A DNA stretch of 64,000 bases, taken from Macrostomum hystrix (lineage: Eukaryota > Platyhelminthes > Macrostomidae). The stretch lies in NCBI GenBank assembly GCA_950097015.1, contig CATNEN010000003.1, forward strand, positions 9,343,501 through 9,407,500, read 5' to 3'. The position numbers and the translations under genes are program-made. The notes below the pieces were generated by a model. It was given only the letters and a program-made list of their open reading frames with translations, ran no database searches and was not told the DNA's origin. Numbering within the stretch: the first letter of the stretch is position 1; every line of letters begins with the position of its first letter. Positions 33,330 to 45,102 of this stretch are shown here, piece after piece.

Positions 33330-33965
33330 ATGGTGAAGCGCAACAACATCATCCCGAATGCCCACTTCCACAAGGACTGGCAGCGCTATGTGCGCACCTG
33401 GTTCAACCAGCCGGCTCGCAAGGAGCGCCGCCGCAAGGCCCGCGTTGAAAAAGCACGCCTAGTGGCGCCCCGCCCAGTCAACGGGCCGCTCCGTCCAGTT
33501 GTTCGATGCCAGACGATTCGCTACAACATGCGAGTCCGGGCCGGCCGCGGCTTCAGCCTTGATGAGCTCAAGGCAGCCGGCATTAATCGCCGTTTCGCCC
33601 GCACCATCGGCATCGCCGTCGATCACCGGAGAAGGAATCGCTCAGCTGAGGGTCTGCAGCGCAATGCCCAACGCTTGAAGACCTACCGCGGCAAGCTGAT
33701 CCTATTCCCGAAGAATCCCAAGGCGCCGAAGGCTGGCGAAGCCTCCGAAGAGGAGCTGCGAGCTGTTGTCCAGCGTCCGCTGCCGCCGGTTGTTGCGCCA
33801 GGCCGGCACCTTCGTCGGGTCAAGGCCCGCGTCCAGACTGACGACGATAAGAAGTTCCACGCCTTCCACGCCATCCGGCAGGCCAGGGCCAACAAGCGTC
33901 TCGACGGACTGCGCAAGAAGAAGGCCGCCACCGGCGACGATGCCAAGAAGAAGGTCGACGAGTGA
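33330..33965 (+). CDS. RPL13: 60S ribosomal protein L13 (eL13)
   Basis: A complete 211 aa protein, the usual length for animal eL13, a structural protein of the large cytosolic ribosomal subunit. It opens '[17 protein letters not shown]', contains '[13 protein letters not shown]', '[12 protein letters not shown]', '[14 protein letters not shown]' and '[13 protein letters not shown]', and ends with a Lys-rich tail, all characteristic of the family. The coding region has no intron, but a splice acceptor ('ttaattgcag') ends only 11 bases before the ATG at 33318, so the mRNA leader is either cis-spliced from an upstream exon or trans-spliced. Codon use is strongly GC-biased, as expected for a highly expressed gene and in contrast to the AT-rich surroundings. 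Confidence 0.97.
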   Translation: MVKRNNIIPNAHFHKDWQRYVRTWFNQPARKERRRKARVEKARLVAPRPVNGPLRPVVRCQTIRYNMRVRAGRGFSLDELKAAGINRRFARTIGIAVDHRRRNRSAEGLQRNAQRLKTYRGKLILFPKNPKAPKAGEASEEELRAVVQRPLPPVVAPGRHLRRVKARVQTDDDKKFHAFHAIRQARANKRLDGLRKKKAATGDDAKKKVDE

Positions 33966-33982
33966 AGCGAAAAAAATCTTTA

Positions 33983-33988
33983 ATTAAA
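33983..33988 (+). terminator. Candidate poly(A) signal of RPL13
   Basis: An ATTAAA hexamer lies 18 bases after the stop codon. Very short 3' UTRs are common for ribosomal protein mRNAs, so this is plausible but not proven. Confidence 0.35.
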
Positions 33989-34386
33989 GAGGCTGAATTG
34001 TATGCTCTTTAGATAGACAGCTCTTATCTGCGTGTGGGCTAAAGTGTGCAACTTGAAAATACAAGGCTTTGACAAAGAGGATTGTGAAGTCTCTTGATCC
34101 CGCGATGAGTACCGATCGAGTACTAATTTGCTTCAGTTGCAGAGGCTTGGATTGAAAAAATGCTTTGACTCTTTATCTGTCTTGTATTATTTTATTTTCA
34201 GTCTCGCCCCCAGCTTTGTAGGATCTTTGCAGGAGAACTCATAACTTGTAGAATCGTCACTAAATGACCTAATTCTAATTTTAGAATCTTCTCAAAAAGC
34301 CCTAGCTTATATTTATTATCTTTATCACAGAGTACTTTTATAATCGTCCCAGAAGATCTAGCTGTAGTTGTAGAATCTTCGCCGAA

Positions 34387-35072
34387 TATAGCTTTTGCCA
34401 TTCAATCTCAGTGTTTTGTCATTCCCCCATAGCCCCCATAGAATTAATCCAGCCAGTTGGCGCGGTTTGGCCCATAGACTATCGCTCTGTGCCATTCAAT
34501 CTCGGGTTTTGTCATTCAAACTCAGGCTTTAATGTGGAGAAGGAATGTGGATAAGGAATGAACAGGTTCCTCAGCTCGGCTCATGTAACACATGACCGAA
34601 AAAACTGACTTGTTAAACTTGTTAAACATAATGCAGTTCATACACATTACAAGCCAAACACCTCTAGCATCATGGTGAGGAACATACGGATTTGAGCGGA
34701 ATTGTTAATGTCTTGGATCAGAATAGTGACTCAGAGAAAAGGAATTTGCATAATGCACCGTGGATACAGTCGGCTGCAGGCAATCTCCCAGTTCAGAGGC
34801 ATCAGAGTGTCCAGTGCAACGTGGCCCAGGCGCTCCATGTAAGCATATGGCCCATGTAAGCAAATGCTATAGAAGAAATTTGTAATTTAGCTGTCTTTGG
34901 GAGGACTGCGTTTAAGAGACCGAGCTTATAAAGCCTGAGTTTGAATAACAAAACCCGAGATTGAAGGCACAGAGCGATAGTCTATGGGCCAAACCGCGCC
35001 AACTGGCTGGATTAATTCTATGGGGGCTGAGTATGAATGACAAAACACTGAGATTGAATGTCAAAAGCTATA
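34387..35072. mobile_element. Foldback element with about 140 bp inverted arms
   Basis: The left arm (34387-34532) and right arm (about 34930-35072) are inverted copies: 'gactatcgctctgtgccatt' and 'ccagttggcgcggtttggcc' on the left reappear reversed on the right. The 400 bp between them shows no reading frame. The ends read TATAGC...GCTATA, compatible with a TA target duplication as in Tc1/mariner elements. The arms include a partial internal repeat ('cattcaatctc', twice). Confidence 0.75.
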
Positions 35073-35539
35073 CCAAAATGAAGCGGTACTTCATCGCGCC
35101 CAAAGGTTAAAGAAAAATATAGACTCGAAAGCTAAATTACGAAACCTAAGTTAATCAGTGAGTACATGTGCACTTAAGCCGTCTTTATGAATTCATGTAT
35201 TTAATTATATTTTCGGCGAACTATTCAAACTCAACTGGTTTAAAAAAATCAATTAATAATTTGGCATATTAAACTATGATAGGTAACAAAGAAAGTTTTT
35301 TGCGATGTCTCAATGAATAACGGCACGAAGCACTAAGAATTTTGGCAGTGTTGAATCAGAAAATTACGATGCTTCGTTCAATAAGCCTTGTGAACTATAA
35401 AGCGCATTAAAAGTACACGTCAACAGAACAAAGAAAGAAACGCACTTCTCTGACAAGTTTAAAACAGATTTGAGCAGTTCTATTTGATGAACTATTTTGC
35501 GCCATTGTTTTGTGTTTTGTCTGTTAATGAAATCCAAAT
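35073..35539. other. Spacer downstream of the methyltransferase gene
   Basis: AT-rich, no coding signal. It should contain the 3' UTR of the minus-strand methyltransferase gene. Confidence 0.4.
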
Positions 35540-38500
35540 TTAAGCCATGCTGACAATCACAGTTAAAGGAAAGACAACTAATAAAGTTGGATCGGGGTTC
35601 GAACTGCCACCCTTGTCGGCCGGATGTACCGTTTCACTCTCTGGAGTCTTCAACACTGACGACAGCCTGAAAGGAATTGTGTATTGCAAAATGATTGTGT
35701 CCAATCACTATAAGTGACCATAGACTGGTTTTAGACCAATTAGCATAGGGAAATCAGGAGTTGAGTGACCAATCAGCGATGAGACAACTGGAGTTAACTG
35801 AAGTAGCCAATCGCTGTATGAGAACGAGTTTATTGGCCAAACACCGAAAGCAGTCGACTTTGAAGGCTTGAGTGACAGTGTTATTGCTACAGTTAAGATA
35901 TTTACAAAAATTCACACTAAACAAATAGCAAAGATCGAAAGAAACGACTCACTGGCTCACAAAGTTGTTCAAAATGTCAGACTCCGGATCAGGCTTGACT
36001 TGCTCCAAATAAGTGTGATAGGCTGAGAAGCTTTTCATGTAGGTCACAAACTGGGACATGGTCAGGTTTAGTGGCATATCCTCTGTGACCCTGTATTTCA
36101 GGAAAAATTGAGATTAGAACACACGCGAACACGTGATTGGAGACTTCTGTCTATTTCCCTGTTTGAATAAACATAAATTTATTACAAAAAGAAATTATCC
36201 CACCTGATGCACTTATTGGCATTGTACATCGGCAGAGTTTCATACTTCGAATCCACCAGTTGACGCCTCGAGTCCCAGTAGGGTCCGAGATATTTTTCGC
36301 CTTGGAAAAACTTTCAAATTTTGGAAACATTGAGTGTATTAAAAATTGAACTTCTATCTATTTGCAAACAAAAAAGGGAAACTTTTGACACAAACAAATC
36401 TTTTGTTTCATATTAGTCAGTGTTAGCTGTAGCCCAACCCTGTTTGATCTTAACATCTAGCTATCCATAGTTCGCATATTGACCAATTTTAAAACAATTC
36501 GATCCATACTTAATTCCCGGGTACTAATTGCAATTCATTTCCCCCAAGAGCTGTACAATGGGTTACCAGAGATTGAGCTGGGATAGAAATTTAGATAGAT
36601 GCGGCGGCTCTCAAGTCCATGGACTGAAAAGCAGTACGCGGCACAATAGTTACAGCTGTACTTGCCTCTGACTGAAACACATGAAATGTGAGCGAGTCTC
36701 ACCTCGTGCAAGAGCTTATTGACCCTAGCTTCCCTCTCTTGATTTTGTTCGCCCTGCAGGCGAATTGAACAGAAGCTATAGCTGAGTAAGGCCAGGGCTC
36801 CTGTGGGCTTCAGGCAGCGAGAGACTTCTGTATAAAACTTTGGCAAATCGAACCAGTGCGCCGCCTGAGCAACGGCTACAAGATCAGCGCTGTGATCCTG
36901 ACAAGGCAAGCTGTAGCAGTCGCCAACGCTGCAAAATTTATAAAAATGTCTAGTGCTCTACTAATAGTAGACAAAAGACATACGAGGGGTGTCCCAAAAG
37001 TCTCCGTAATGTCCAACGTTACTCTTCACCGGAGCCATGAAATTTCACGCCCATGGTGTCAAATGAAAGGAAATCTTGTCACAAAGAAAACAAAGTTAAA
37101 ATCATGTTCATATAGTTTTATATTCAGGAGCTGCAGCAAGAAACGTGCGCGAAGGTCAGGGCTAGTGTTACACAAGCTCAAAAATCTATGACAATGATTT
37201 TAAACAATAGAACACAGAGCAGTTCATACCGTTGATGAACCCTCGGCACATGCAACAATTCAAAATTCAAAGCGAATCATTAAGCTCAACCTGCGGCTTC
37301 TCCACATAGTCCCCATTCAGCAGGACTATGTTCACCTCAGCCACCTTAGTCCGTTGATGGCATGTCTTGCCACCCTACGTGCAAGGACGGCCAGAGCGTG
37401 GCTGATCATTCACAGCAGACTGGCCATCTCTAAAGCGTCCGATCCATCCGTAAATAGCAGTTTTTTAGGCTGTTCTCACCGTGGATGGAAATCAGAAGTG
37501 GTCAGAAATCTTGGCTCCAATCTATCCTACTGACCAAAGGACAAAAACTCGACTTTGCTGACTTTCAAGGCTCTGAAGAGAACTCACTTTCGCAAAAAAA
37601 TTCAAGTTGAAAGCCAGTGCTTGGTACAAATTATCTGCACTTGTGTAAAAGCTCAGATTAGCTTTATGAGCATTTCTGCTTTTTTCCATAGACACTGCCA
37701 TGTCTTTCTGACACATCAGAAACATGAATTCAAAATGAAAATATCTAAATCATTGCCATGATAGATTTTTGAGCTTGTGTAATACTACTTTGTTTTTTTG
37801 TAACAAGATTTCCTTTCATTTGACACCATGGGTGCAAAATTTCATGGCTCAGTTGAAGAGCTATGTTGGACAGTCCGGGAACTTTTGGGACACCCCTGGT
37901 AGTATAACTATACAATTTTCATGAGACACGAGGCTCATATAAAGAAATGGAGACCATTCATTTTAAGCTAGCTACATGAAAAAAATTAATGTAAGTAGCT
38001 TCCTATAAGTAATATAAGTAGCTTCTTAAAAGAATTACACAATTTTTTAAGTCCAATAATTATTAGCTTATTTTTTAGAATCAATTGTCATTATTTCCTT
38101 GCTAAACTTCTAGCATTCAAAACAAAAAGTAACTCACATATGATAAATGGTAATGATACTCACTGAAATTCTATATTAGGAAGCTTAAAAAACTCCTCCT
38201 TGGCAGCAGCTATCTGTGTTGCACTGATGTCACTTGCTATCACCCTTGAAAAATGGAAGCTTAATAGTTCTGTGAGCTGTCCAGATCCACAGCCAACATC
38301 AAGGGCTATTCCAGATTTCTAAAAAAAGTTGCCTTAGATAAAGTATGATTTCTCGCTTAGCACAGCAACAAGGAAGTAATCGAACGAATTAAAAAGCAGC
38401 AGAATTCATTATTAATTAGCTATTTAACGAAATTAATTTTTACCTGTAACTCGCCACAATTTAACAGATCATCACTGTCTTTTTTATTGTGACTCATTAG

Positions 38501-38605
38501 CTGTTTCCAAGAGGACACTATCGAGTTAATGACTGATGCTGGGTATCGTGGTCGTGCAGCCCTGTAAAAACTAGAAATGTTTGACCCAAAAAATAAACTA
38601 CTCAT
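35540..38605 (-). CDS. Class I SAM-dependent methyltransferase, Methyltransf_11 / yeast TMT1-Crg1-like (6 exons)
   Basis: Exons in transcription order: 38605-38444, 38318-38164, 36928-36703, 36310-36204, 36090-35953, 35666-35540; these total 915 nt (304 aa) with matching phases. Exon 2 has SAM-binding motif I '[10 protein letters not shown]' (residues 59-68) and the acidic 'VIASDIS' strand. Exon 3 has '[14 protein letters not shown]' and '[14 protein letters not shown]', the usual post-motif pattern of this family. Exon 4 opens '[20 protein letters not shown]', the conserved lid segment; using the nearer AG (giving GCG...) would break the frame. The last exon ends with a hydrophobic strand '[12 protein letters not shown]' typical of the fold's C-terminus. 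The substrate is unknown. Intron 2 contains a mariner relic. It is divergently paired with the SLC25 carrier. Confidence 0.85.
36983..37899 (-). mobile_element. Decayed mariner-like transposon
   Basis: Long inverted ends ('ggggtgtcccaaaagt' on the left; 'acttttgggacacccc' on the right) extend over about 100 bp each, and TA dinucleotides flank both ends (36981-36982, 37900-37901). On the minus strand, around 37380-37470, the sequence '[14 protein letters not shown]' followed by 'RSGRP' matches the N-terminal helix-turn-helix region of mariner transposases, then runs into a stop. The DDD/D catalytic part is missing. It lies in intron 2 of the methyltransferase gene. Confidence 0.85.
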
Positions 38606-39170
38606 TTCACAACGTCAGGTTCAAATAAGGATAATAATAAAAATCGTATGAATGCAAATTAGTGAATTAGTAATTCTAAAGGAAATTGTTTCGCGCATTA
38701 CTTAACTGTATAAAAACTAGTTTTTGTTTCTTACAAAAGCCTGGTATTTTTTGAAATTTGAAATTTTGCATTTAGAGGTGATGAACAAATCAAGTTAATT
38801 ACTGCAAAAGTTATGAAGCGTAAAAAATTTTAGCTTTATATATAAGTTTTATCTTTTTTTGTATTTAATTTAACAAAAAGCATTTAGAGAAACGATTTTT
38901 GAAGGGAAATCTCAAACAGTTTATAAACTGAAGGTCACCACTCCTTTGACCAATAGGAGCCGTTCGCACGTCTCTTCTGCGTGTATCTTTTACATATAGC
39001 GGCTGTTCTTGTCTACACAGTATCAGAAGGCACTAAGTGAGCGTGACTAGTCACTAGTGGTTGAGCTAACCGTCATATTCTGCTCTATTTAATTTTAAAC
39101 AAACTGGTTTGCGTCGGTCATTTCAAAGGCGACATCACAACTGGAGTCCGGATTTAAAGAACTATGAAAG
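38606..39170. promoter_or_regulatory. Divergent promoter, methyltransferase (-) and SLC25 carrier (+)
   Basis: Only 565 bp separate the two start codons. The carrier-proximal half is GC-richer and has a CCAAT box at 38950-38954 and a TATA-like 'acatatagc' at about 38991. The methyltransferase-proximal half is AT-rich. A shared bidirectional promoter is likely from the geometry. Confidence 0.45.
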
Positions 39171-42100
39171 ATGGTACTGCTGGATGGCAGCTTTGCACAT
39201 GTTGTTGCTGGAGGGTAAGTTATGAATCAAATTTTTAAAGTCGGTTATTATCTCGAATGATGAATTAAGTAGAACAAACGCCATTAGTACTAAGTACCCT
39301 TGTTCTGAAAATCCCTGCTGATAAAAATTCTAAATAAATAATTTATTTTGACTTTAACTAAAGTCTCATTTTGACTAATGTAGTACATTTGTGGCCCAAA
39401 GCCAATAGCCCAGCCCATGTCCATGTCCATGACATCAACTTCAAGTCAAGTGGCAAGTGGAAATGTATTATTGACTAATAAAATAGACCTAGAATTGCTG
39501 ACCCAGAATCGCTGACATGGAATTAACACTTTTAACATTGGGGTTATATTTTAGAATTAGAAAGGCAATGTTCTACTTCCGTTCGTTATATTATTTTTTC
39601 TTTTGTATTTGTGCCACACGTGGATTCTGAGTTTTAAAAAGTTGTGCTGACGTGGCTTTGCCGTGACTTGACACTTGGATCTATGTCTATGGCATAATCT
39701 GGCAAATATGGGGGGACAGGAAGCTAAAGCACAGAAATTCTGCAGCTGAAGATTTTGCGAAGGCCAAGCTGCGTCAAATGCATGGCATGAGTGCTGCTCT
39801 ATTCGAAAGCCACCTTGAAGAATTCTTATGTCGCCATCTATACCCCAAGAATCAGTGCTTCAGTGCCCTCCTTTACTGGATTAAGTACTATTGCACAGTT
39901 TGAAAGAAGAAAGACTGACCAAGACTTTTTAGAACTATGTGACCAAACTACTAACTTTTTGTTACCGTTAAACTTGTTTTTTGTCGTTATCTGTCATTTG
40001 CAAACAAAAAAATAATAGAACAAATGGATGTAGAACATTGCCTTAAAAAACATACTAAAAAACTTTAAACATGATTAGGCCTATAGATTTATTTTAGAGT
40101 AAAGGTATCTAAGACCTTAGTAAATTTTCTTTTATGACAATTAATAACTTTAACTTAAAACTACTTGGGCTAAATATTAACTATCAGCTTAGTTAAGAAT
40201 TAAATGAATAGTTGGAATCTCCTAATCAAATTAAAATTAATAAAACAAATCCAATATTTGTATTTTTGTAGATGTGTAATTAAGATAGCAGCATTTTTAT
40301 TAGCTAAGATAGTTTTAGCAATATATCAATATTTTCCATTAATTCTAATTTCAGCTTGGCTGGCACCACAGGAGCAGTGCTAACTTCACCACTTGAAGTA
40401 GTAAAGACTAGGTTACAAAGCTCAGTGACTCATTGGAATAATCGGGCTATTACTAGTTCAATTCTACCATCGCCTACCACTGGCTATGCTTCTGCATCTA
40501 CATTCAGGTCAAGGCTGAAGCTGCCTACAACCTGGGGTTTGCAGCCTGCAATGGCAGCAAATTGTTATTCACAGGTGAGTCAAAACAGTGCTTATATAAA
40601 ATTTTCATGATTATATTGTAGTGCTAAATACTTTCTAATTAGGCCTATAAATTTCTATTGCAATTTGCAACACAGGCAACCTGCTCAGAGCACAAGATGG
40701 CCACCATCAGTAGAATGTCAATCCTGCAGTGCATTCGCTATATTCGTCACACAGAGGGTATACCCGGCCTATACAAAGGCTTGAGCATGACAGTATTGGG
40801 TGTATTGCCATCCAGAGCATTCTACTTTGGCGCCTACGTCAATGGCCAGGAGATGCTATCTGAGTTTCTACCAAGAGGCTCGCATGGCAACAATTGCTTA
40901 GCAGCTGCATTTGCTGGCTTCGTATCGCTGACCTTCACCAATCCGATTTGGTTGGTGAAGACGCGGATGCAGTTAGATCAGAGGTGAGTGATTTGATCAG
41001 ATGTGATCTGTATTATTATGTTATTATTCTAATGGAATTTTCCTATATAAAAATAGAAAAATAATTTGAACACGCCGCTTGCGCCTGACTGTGAACTGCA
41101 GCGAGGCCCCTACCTCTCTCCAGTGCGCCCTGGCGTGTTTTTAATCTGAATACAACAGAAGGGACAGTTAGTTTTGTGGGTTAGAGACGAGAAAGCCAAG
41201 AATGCATTGGTGTTATGCACCCTTGCGCTTGCCAGTTCCAACTAGCCAGTTGAGCCAGGCCAACTCTTAGGCCTAACCAAAAACTGATTAATCAGTTCGT
41301 TTTACATTCCTATTTGCCAGTGGTCTTGGCAAGCAAGTTAGATTTCTTGATTAGTCTGGTTACTTTTTAAACTTTGTATGCGTCAATGAGCTTTAAAGTG
41401 CATTTTACTCACTTCTGACTAACACGTTACACGTGTATAGTTGGATTTAGTTTGTTATTTAAAAATTAAATGGATCATTCGGAGTCAAGTACGTTAAATT
41501 TTATATTCCATTTCACTACACAGTCCGGCATCTCAGTCACTCAGTGCGCTTCGTTGCGTTCGCGATGTTTGGCGTAAGAACGGCTTCTTCGGCTTCTACA
41601 AAGGCATCCAGGCCTCTTATTTGGGCATCGCCGAGACTGCCCTGCACTTTGTAGTCTACGAAGATTTAAAGCGTCGATTATTGCAATGGTCTCGCGGCGT
41701 CGACAGTGTCATTGTCGGCATTAGTCGCGGCGATGAAGTAGTTTATTGCTCCATTGCCAGCACGTGCTCAAAGTCGTTTGCCACCTTCGTCTGCTATCCG
41801 CACGGTGAGTTTTCTCTAGACTATTTTATTATTTTATTTACTGTCAAAAGCATTGTACATTTTGTAAAGTACAACGTCGGGTATTTTGTAAACAGCCTAC
41901 TCCTTACTCCCTCCCATACCAGAAGTCTATCCTAGATTCAAAAATCTAAGACAAGGAAGACTAAGCCAGATCGGGCCCTCGTTGGAAGACACCCCATGCC
42001 ATGTCTGTTTCTATAGTGACCGCCCAGGGTTTGGTCCTCTGTCATGTATTTTCTTCCGCGGCGCTCTCCCGTTTTTCCCAATATAGGATCGCGCTCGTAC

Positions 42101-42804
42101 GCACGAACTTGGCAGAAGGAATCATGTGCAATTGTGTGCCTTGGCCTCTTACAAAACAACTTGAGTCGCTGTCAGCTCTTTCCGCCCCACTCTCATGGCC
42201 TCCCGACGACCTTGGGGATTGCCCGTGCATGCCCTTCGCTCCTTAGTCGGGCTCCGTTGGAATTTCTTCGCCCTCATGGCTACGCTATAAATAGAACTTG
42301 TTTACCACTGTACAAGGTTCACGCCGCCGACGCGTGATAAGCACGAGACTTTTGGCCCGACGGGGTGTGGAGTCGGGGGCTGAGTATTGTGGCCCCAGGC
42401 TGGGCGGGGGCGGGCGGTTTACAGTTATATTCTGTAGTGGAAATGGAAGGCTTGTCGCTTATCTTCTAATGTACTGTCAAAAACTAAGCCTGGCACAGAC
42501 AAACTTATGGCTTGCGCGAAAATTATCGGCAAAAAAATCTCAGATTCCGCTTCTGACATTCTTCTACTAATTCAAAATTTGAATTCGAATTTCAGAGGTG
42601 CTTCGCACTCGCCTGAGACAGGAGGGTAACAAGTACAGCGGCCTATTGCAGACTATGCGACTCATCGTGACCGAGGAGGGTCCCAGGGCGCTCTATCGCG
42701 GCATGCTGACCCACTATATGCGCCAGATTCCCAACACCTGCATTGTTTTAACCACCTACGAGGGGATCCTGTGGTTTCTGCGCGAGCACAAGATGCTACT
42801 CTGA
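39171..42804 (+). CDS. Mitochondrial carrier, SLC25A33/SLC25A36-type pyrimidine nucleotide carrier (5 exons)
   Basis: Inner-membrane carrier; the human relatives exchange pyrimidine nucleotides across the mitochondrial inner membrane. Exons: 39171-39214, 40355-40574, 40676-40983, 41524-41804, 42596-42804 (1062 nt, 353 aa), phases consistent. Three carrier signatures are present: 'PLEVVKTRLQ' in exon 2, 'NPIWLVKTRMQ' in exon 3, and 'YPHEVLRTRLR' across the exon 4/5 junction. 'NPIW' in the second repeat and 'PSRAFYF' are features of the SLC25A33/36 branch. The loop after the first signature is longer than in human SLC25A36 (311 aa). The start at 39171 is preferred over the ATG at 39164 because it gives the family N-terminus 'FAHVVAGG' in frame. 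Confidence 0.9.
41920..42440. other. GC-rich insert in SLC25 intron 4, possible LTR fragment
   Basis: A GC-rich block stands out from the AT-rich intron between exons 4 and 5. It contains a good TATA box ('gctataaatag' at about 42283) and short open frames in several phases, none recognisable. A solo LTR is conceivable, but I could not fix its ends or a target duplication. Confidence 0.25.
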
Positions 42805-43830
42805 ATCTTTATTCGACAATCTTATTTGCTTCACCTGTACGTCGCTCGCTTTTTCCGTTTCCCTAGTCTAATCTTACCTCGTAAAAATACTAATCAGATA
42901 ATGTAAACTCCATCGGGGAAGCGGATTATAATCTGGGACCTGTACAGCAGAAACTATAGTTATGTCAATGAGATTCATTCAATGCCAGATTGCAATTCAT
43001 AAAAAGTCCGTCAATGCTTTAAGCTTGATGGACTCTAGTGAGCCCAACTTCTATCGTATTTTTTCTTATTTATCAAGTTTGTGCTTGATAAATAAAGTAC
43101 ACACGCATGTTTAATCGTTATATTAAACAAATTTTGAAGGCAATTTTTCTGTACAATTAATTATTAACATTCTTTGAGTGCGTTAATTTCGTTAGTCTGG
43201 TTTTTGCAAATGTAGAAAGTTCAACAGTTGTAATTATTTTTTTCCATACTCTTCGAGGTTCTATCGTAATTTATTAAATTTCTAATCACTAGGTGTAAAA
43301 TTAGGTAACATCAAAATTATCCATCAATGTTTCTGAATAACAAAATTATTTTAAGGCCCACACAATGGCTCTGCATTTAAACGGACAATTTTGCTGTTTT
43401 GTCTTATCAAATTTGAAAATTTGTGGGAAATAATTGGTTTAGAACAGGAAAGAAATATTCGCTTGTTTTCATTCTCATTTCGTACTTTCATTATTTGATT
43501 GAATTGAATGTTGCTACCGTTTTTCCTGTATGTTGTATTTTGTATTGGCCCAATGTGTGAATGTTATGTTAATTGTATCATCATTTTTTGTAATGATAGC
43601 TTACAATTTGCTTTTTAAGCAATCCGAAATGGCTCATTAGCTCACAGAATTTAACGATGCCAATGCTTGCTGAATTTAAGTTGCGTGTTCATTTTTGTGT
43701 AAATTTTATAAATTGTGATTTTTTCTTGAAGCCAGGAGCAGCTCTGTTGAGTTGAATAAATTCGATTTTGATTAGAAAGTCGGCCTTGAAAATTTTATTG
43801 GATACGGAGGGCTAGAATTAATAGAAGGCT
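42805..43830. other. 3' flank of the SLC25 gene
   Basis: AT-rich sequence without coding signal. An AATAAA poly(A) signal at 43091-43096 lies about 290 bases past the stop codon and is the best candidate for the 3' end of the transcript. Confidence 0.45.
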
Positions 43831-43835
43831 TTATT

Positions 43836-44075
43836 AGGGAATCGATAATTCACGTCACGTGACTCACATAAGCCAATAAGGTTTCGGGAGGGGTAGACAT
43901 TTTTTTGCTATTCTTAGAAAGCTTTGGGAATCGATAACTCACGTCACGTGACTCGCGTAAGCCAATAAGGTTTCGGGAGGGCTAGACATTTTTTAGCTTT
44001 TATTAGAAAGCTTTTGGGAATCGAAAAAATTACGTCACGTGACTCGCGTAAGCCAACAAAGTTAAAGAAAGCCGA
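43836..44075. repeat. Three tandem 90 bp repeats with CACGTG and CCAAT motifs
   Basis: Three copies, starting near 43838, 43926 and 44016, share 'gggaatcgataactcacg', 'tcacgtgactcgcgtaag' and, in the first two, 'ccaataaggtttcgggagg'. Each contains the palindromic E-box CACGTG preceded by ACGT; the last copy is truncated. Strong conservation of the motif-bearing half is seen directly; regulatory function is only a guess. Confidence 0.7.
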
Positions 44076-44079
44076 TACA

Positions 44080-45100
44080 TACAGTTTCAGATATTTTCTC
44101 TACCAGCACTCACAGTCCTTAATTCGATTTGACATTTTTTGAAAGATTTCATCAAATATTGCCTTTTTCCGTTTGTTATTTAAATCTACAAAAAATCCCA
44201 GTGCCATTTTTGTTTAACTAAGCTGTCGTATTATTTAAACTAGTGTACTTTTCTCATATTATTGAAATATTATTTAGCATTCTATAATAAAGCTTAATCA
44301 TTTGTATATTTCATCTTCCTATAACACAAAAACACCCACTTTGTGAAATAATAAACAATGAGAGATTTAGGCTCTGAAGTGAGTTTATTTTATTATTTTC
44401 ATCAGTTCTAGTTCTATTCCGTTATTTAAAATGGTCTTGCTTCGTTAATTCGTCTTTATTTTCTGTTAACTTGGACTAAAGAAATTCGATGAGTTAAAGA
44501 ATTTTCTAGAAGACGATTAATAGATACATCTACTTGTGTATGTGGCCAAGATTTTTTCACTGATAAGGGCCTTATAAAATTATGCTGCTAGAGTATATTT
44601 ATTTTCTCACCTAGTTTTTAGCTAGTAAGCCCAGTTTGAAAATCCGTTGGGCTGCCCGACTGAAATATAAAGCATAAACAAGGTCAGGGAACTTTTTGGT
44701 GACTTGAATAATACGCTTAATGACGCTTTTAGTGTGTTTATCAATTTAATCTATATCAATTTAGAATGCTTATCTACCTACTGACAACCTCTAGCATAGT
44801 AGGCTTGTGGGGACACTTGCTGTAAATAGATAAAAATAGGTTAAAGCGTTTGACCTAAAAATAGTTCTCTTTTATAGTTCTGTCTGGGTGTTGTGTATGC
44901 AGTTTAAGTGTCACGGTACATTGCCAATGGACCTTTTCTTGCATCACGTGCTTGCTTTTTAGAAGAAGAAATATTTTTAGACCGACAAAAGAATAATTGC
45001 TAAGTGCCTTAAATAGTACAGACCATCAACAAATACATATTCACTTTAAACATCAATTTAGTCATTCTAAAAAGTACGAATTACATCTGTATATACAACA
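44080..45100. other. AT-rich intergenic sequence
   Basis: No exon, RNA or element boundaries that I can support. Confidence 0.45.
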
Positions 45101-45102
45101 TT

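Noticed and set aside
36310-36320. Nearer AG acceptor giving methyltransferase exon 4 beginning GCG
   Set aside because: It shifts the frame and destroys the conserved GPYW segment; the AG at 36311-36312 keeps phase and the motif.
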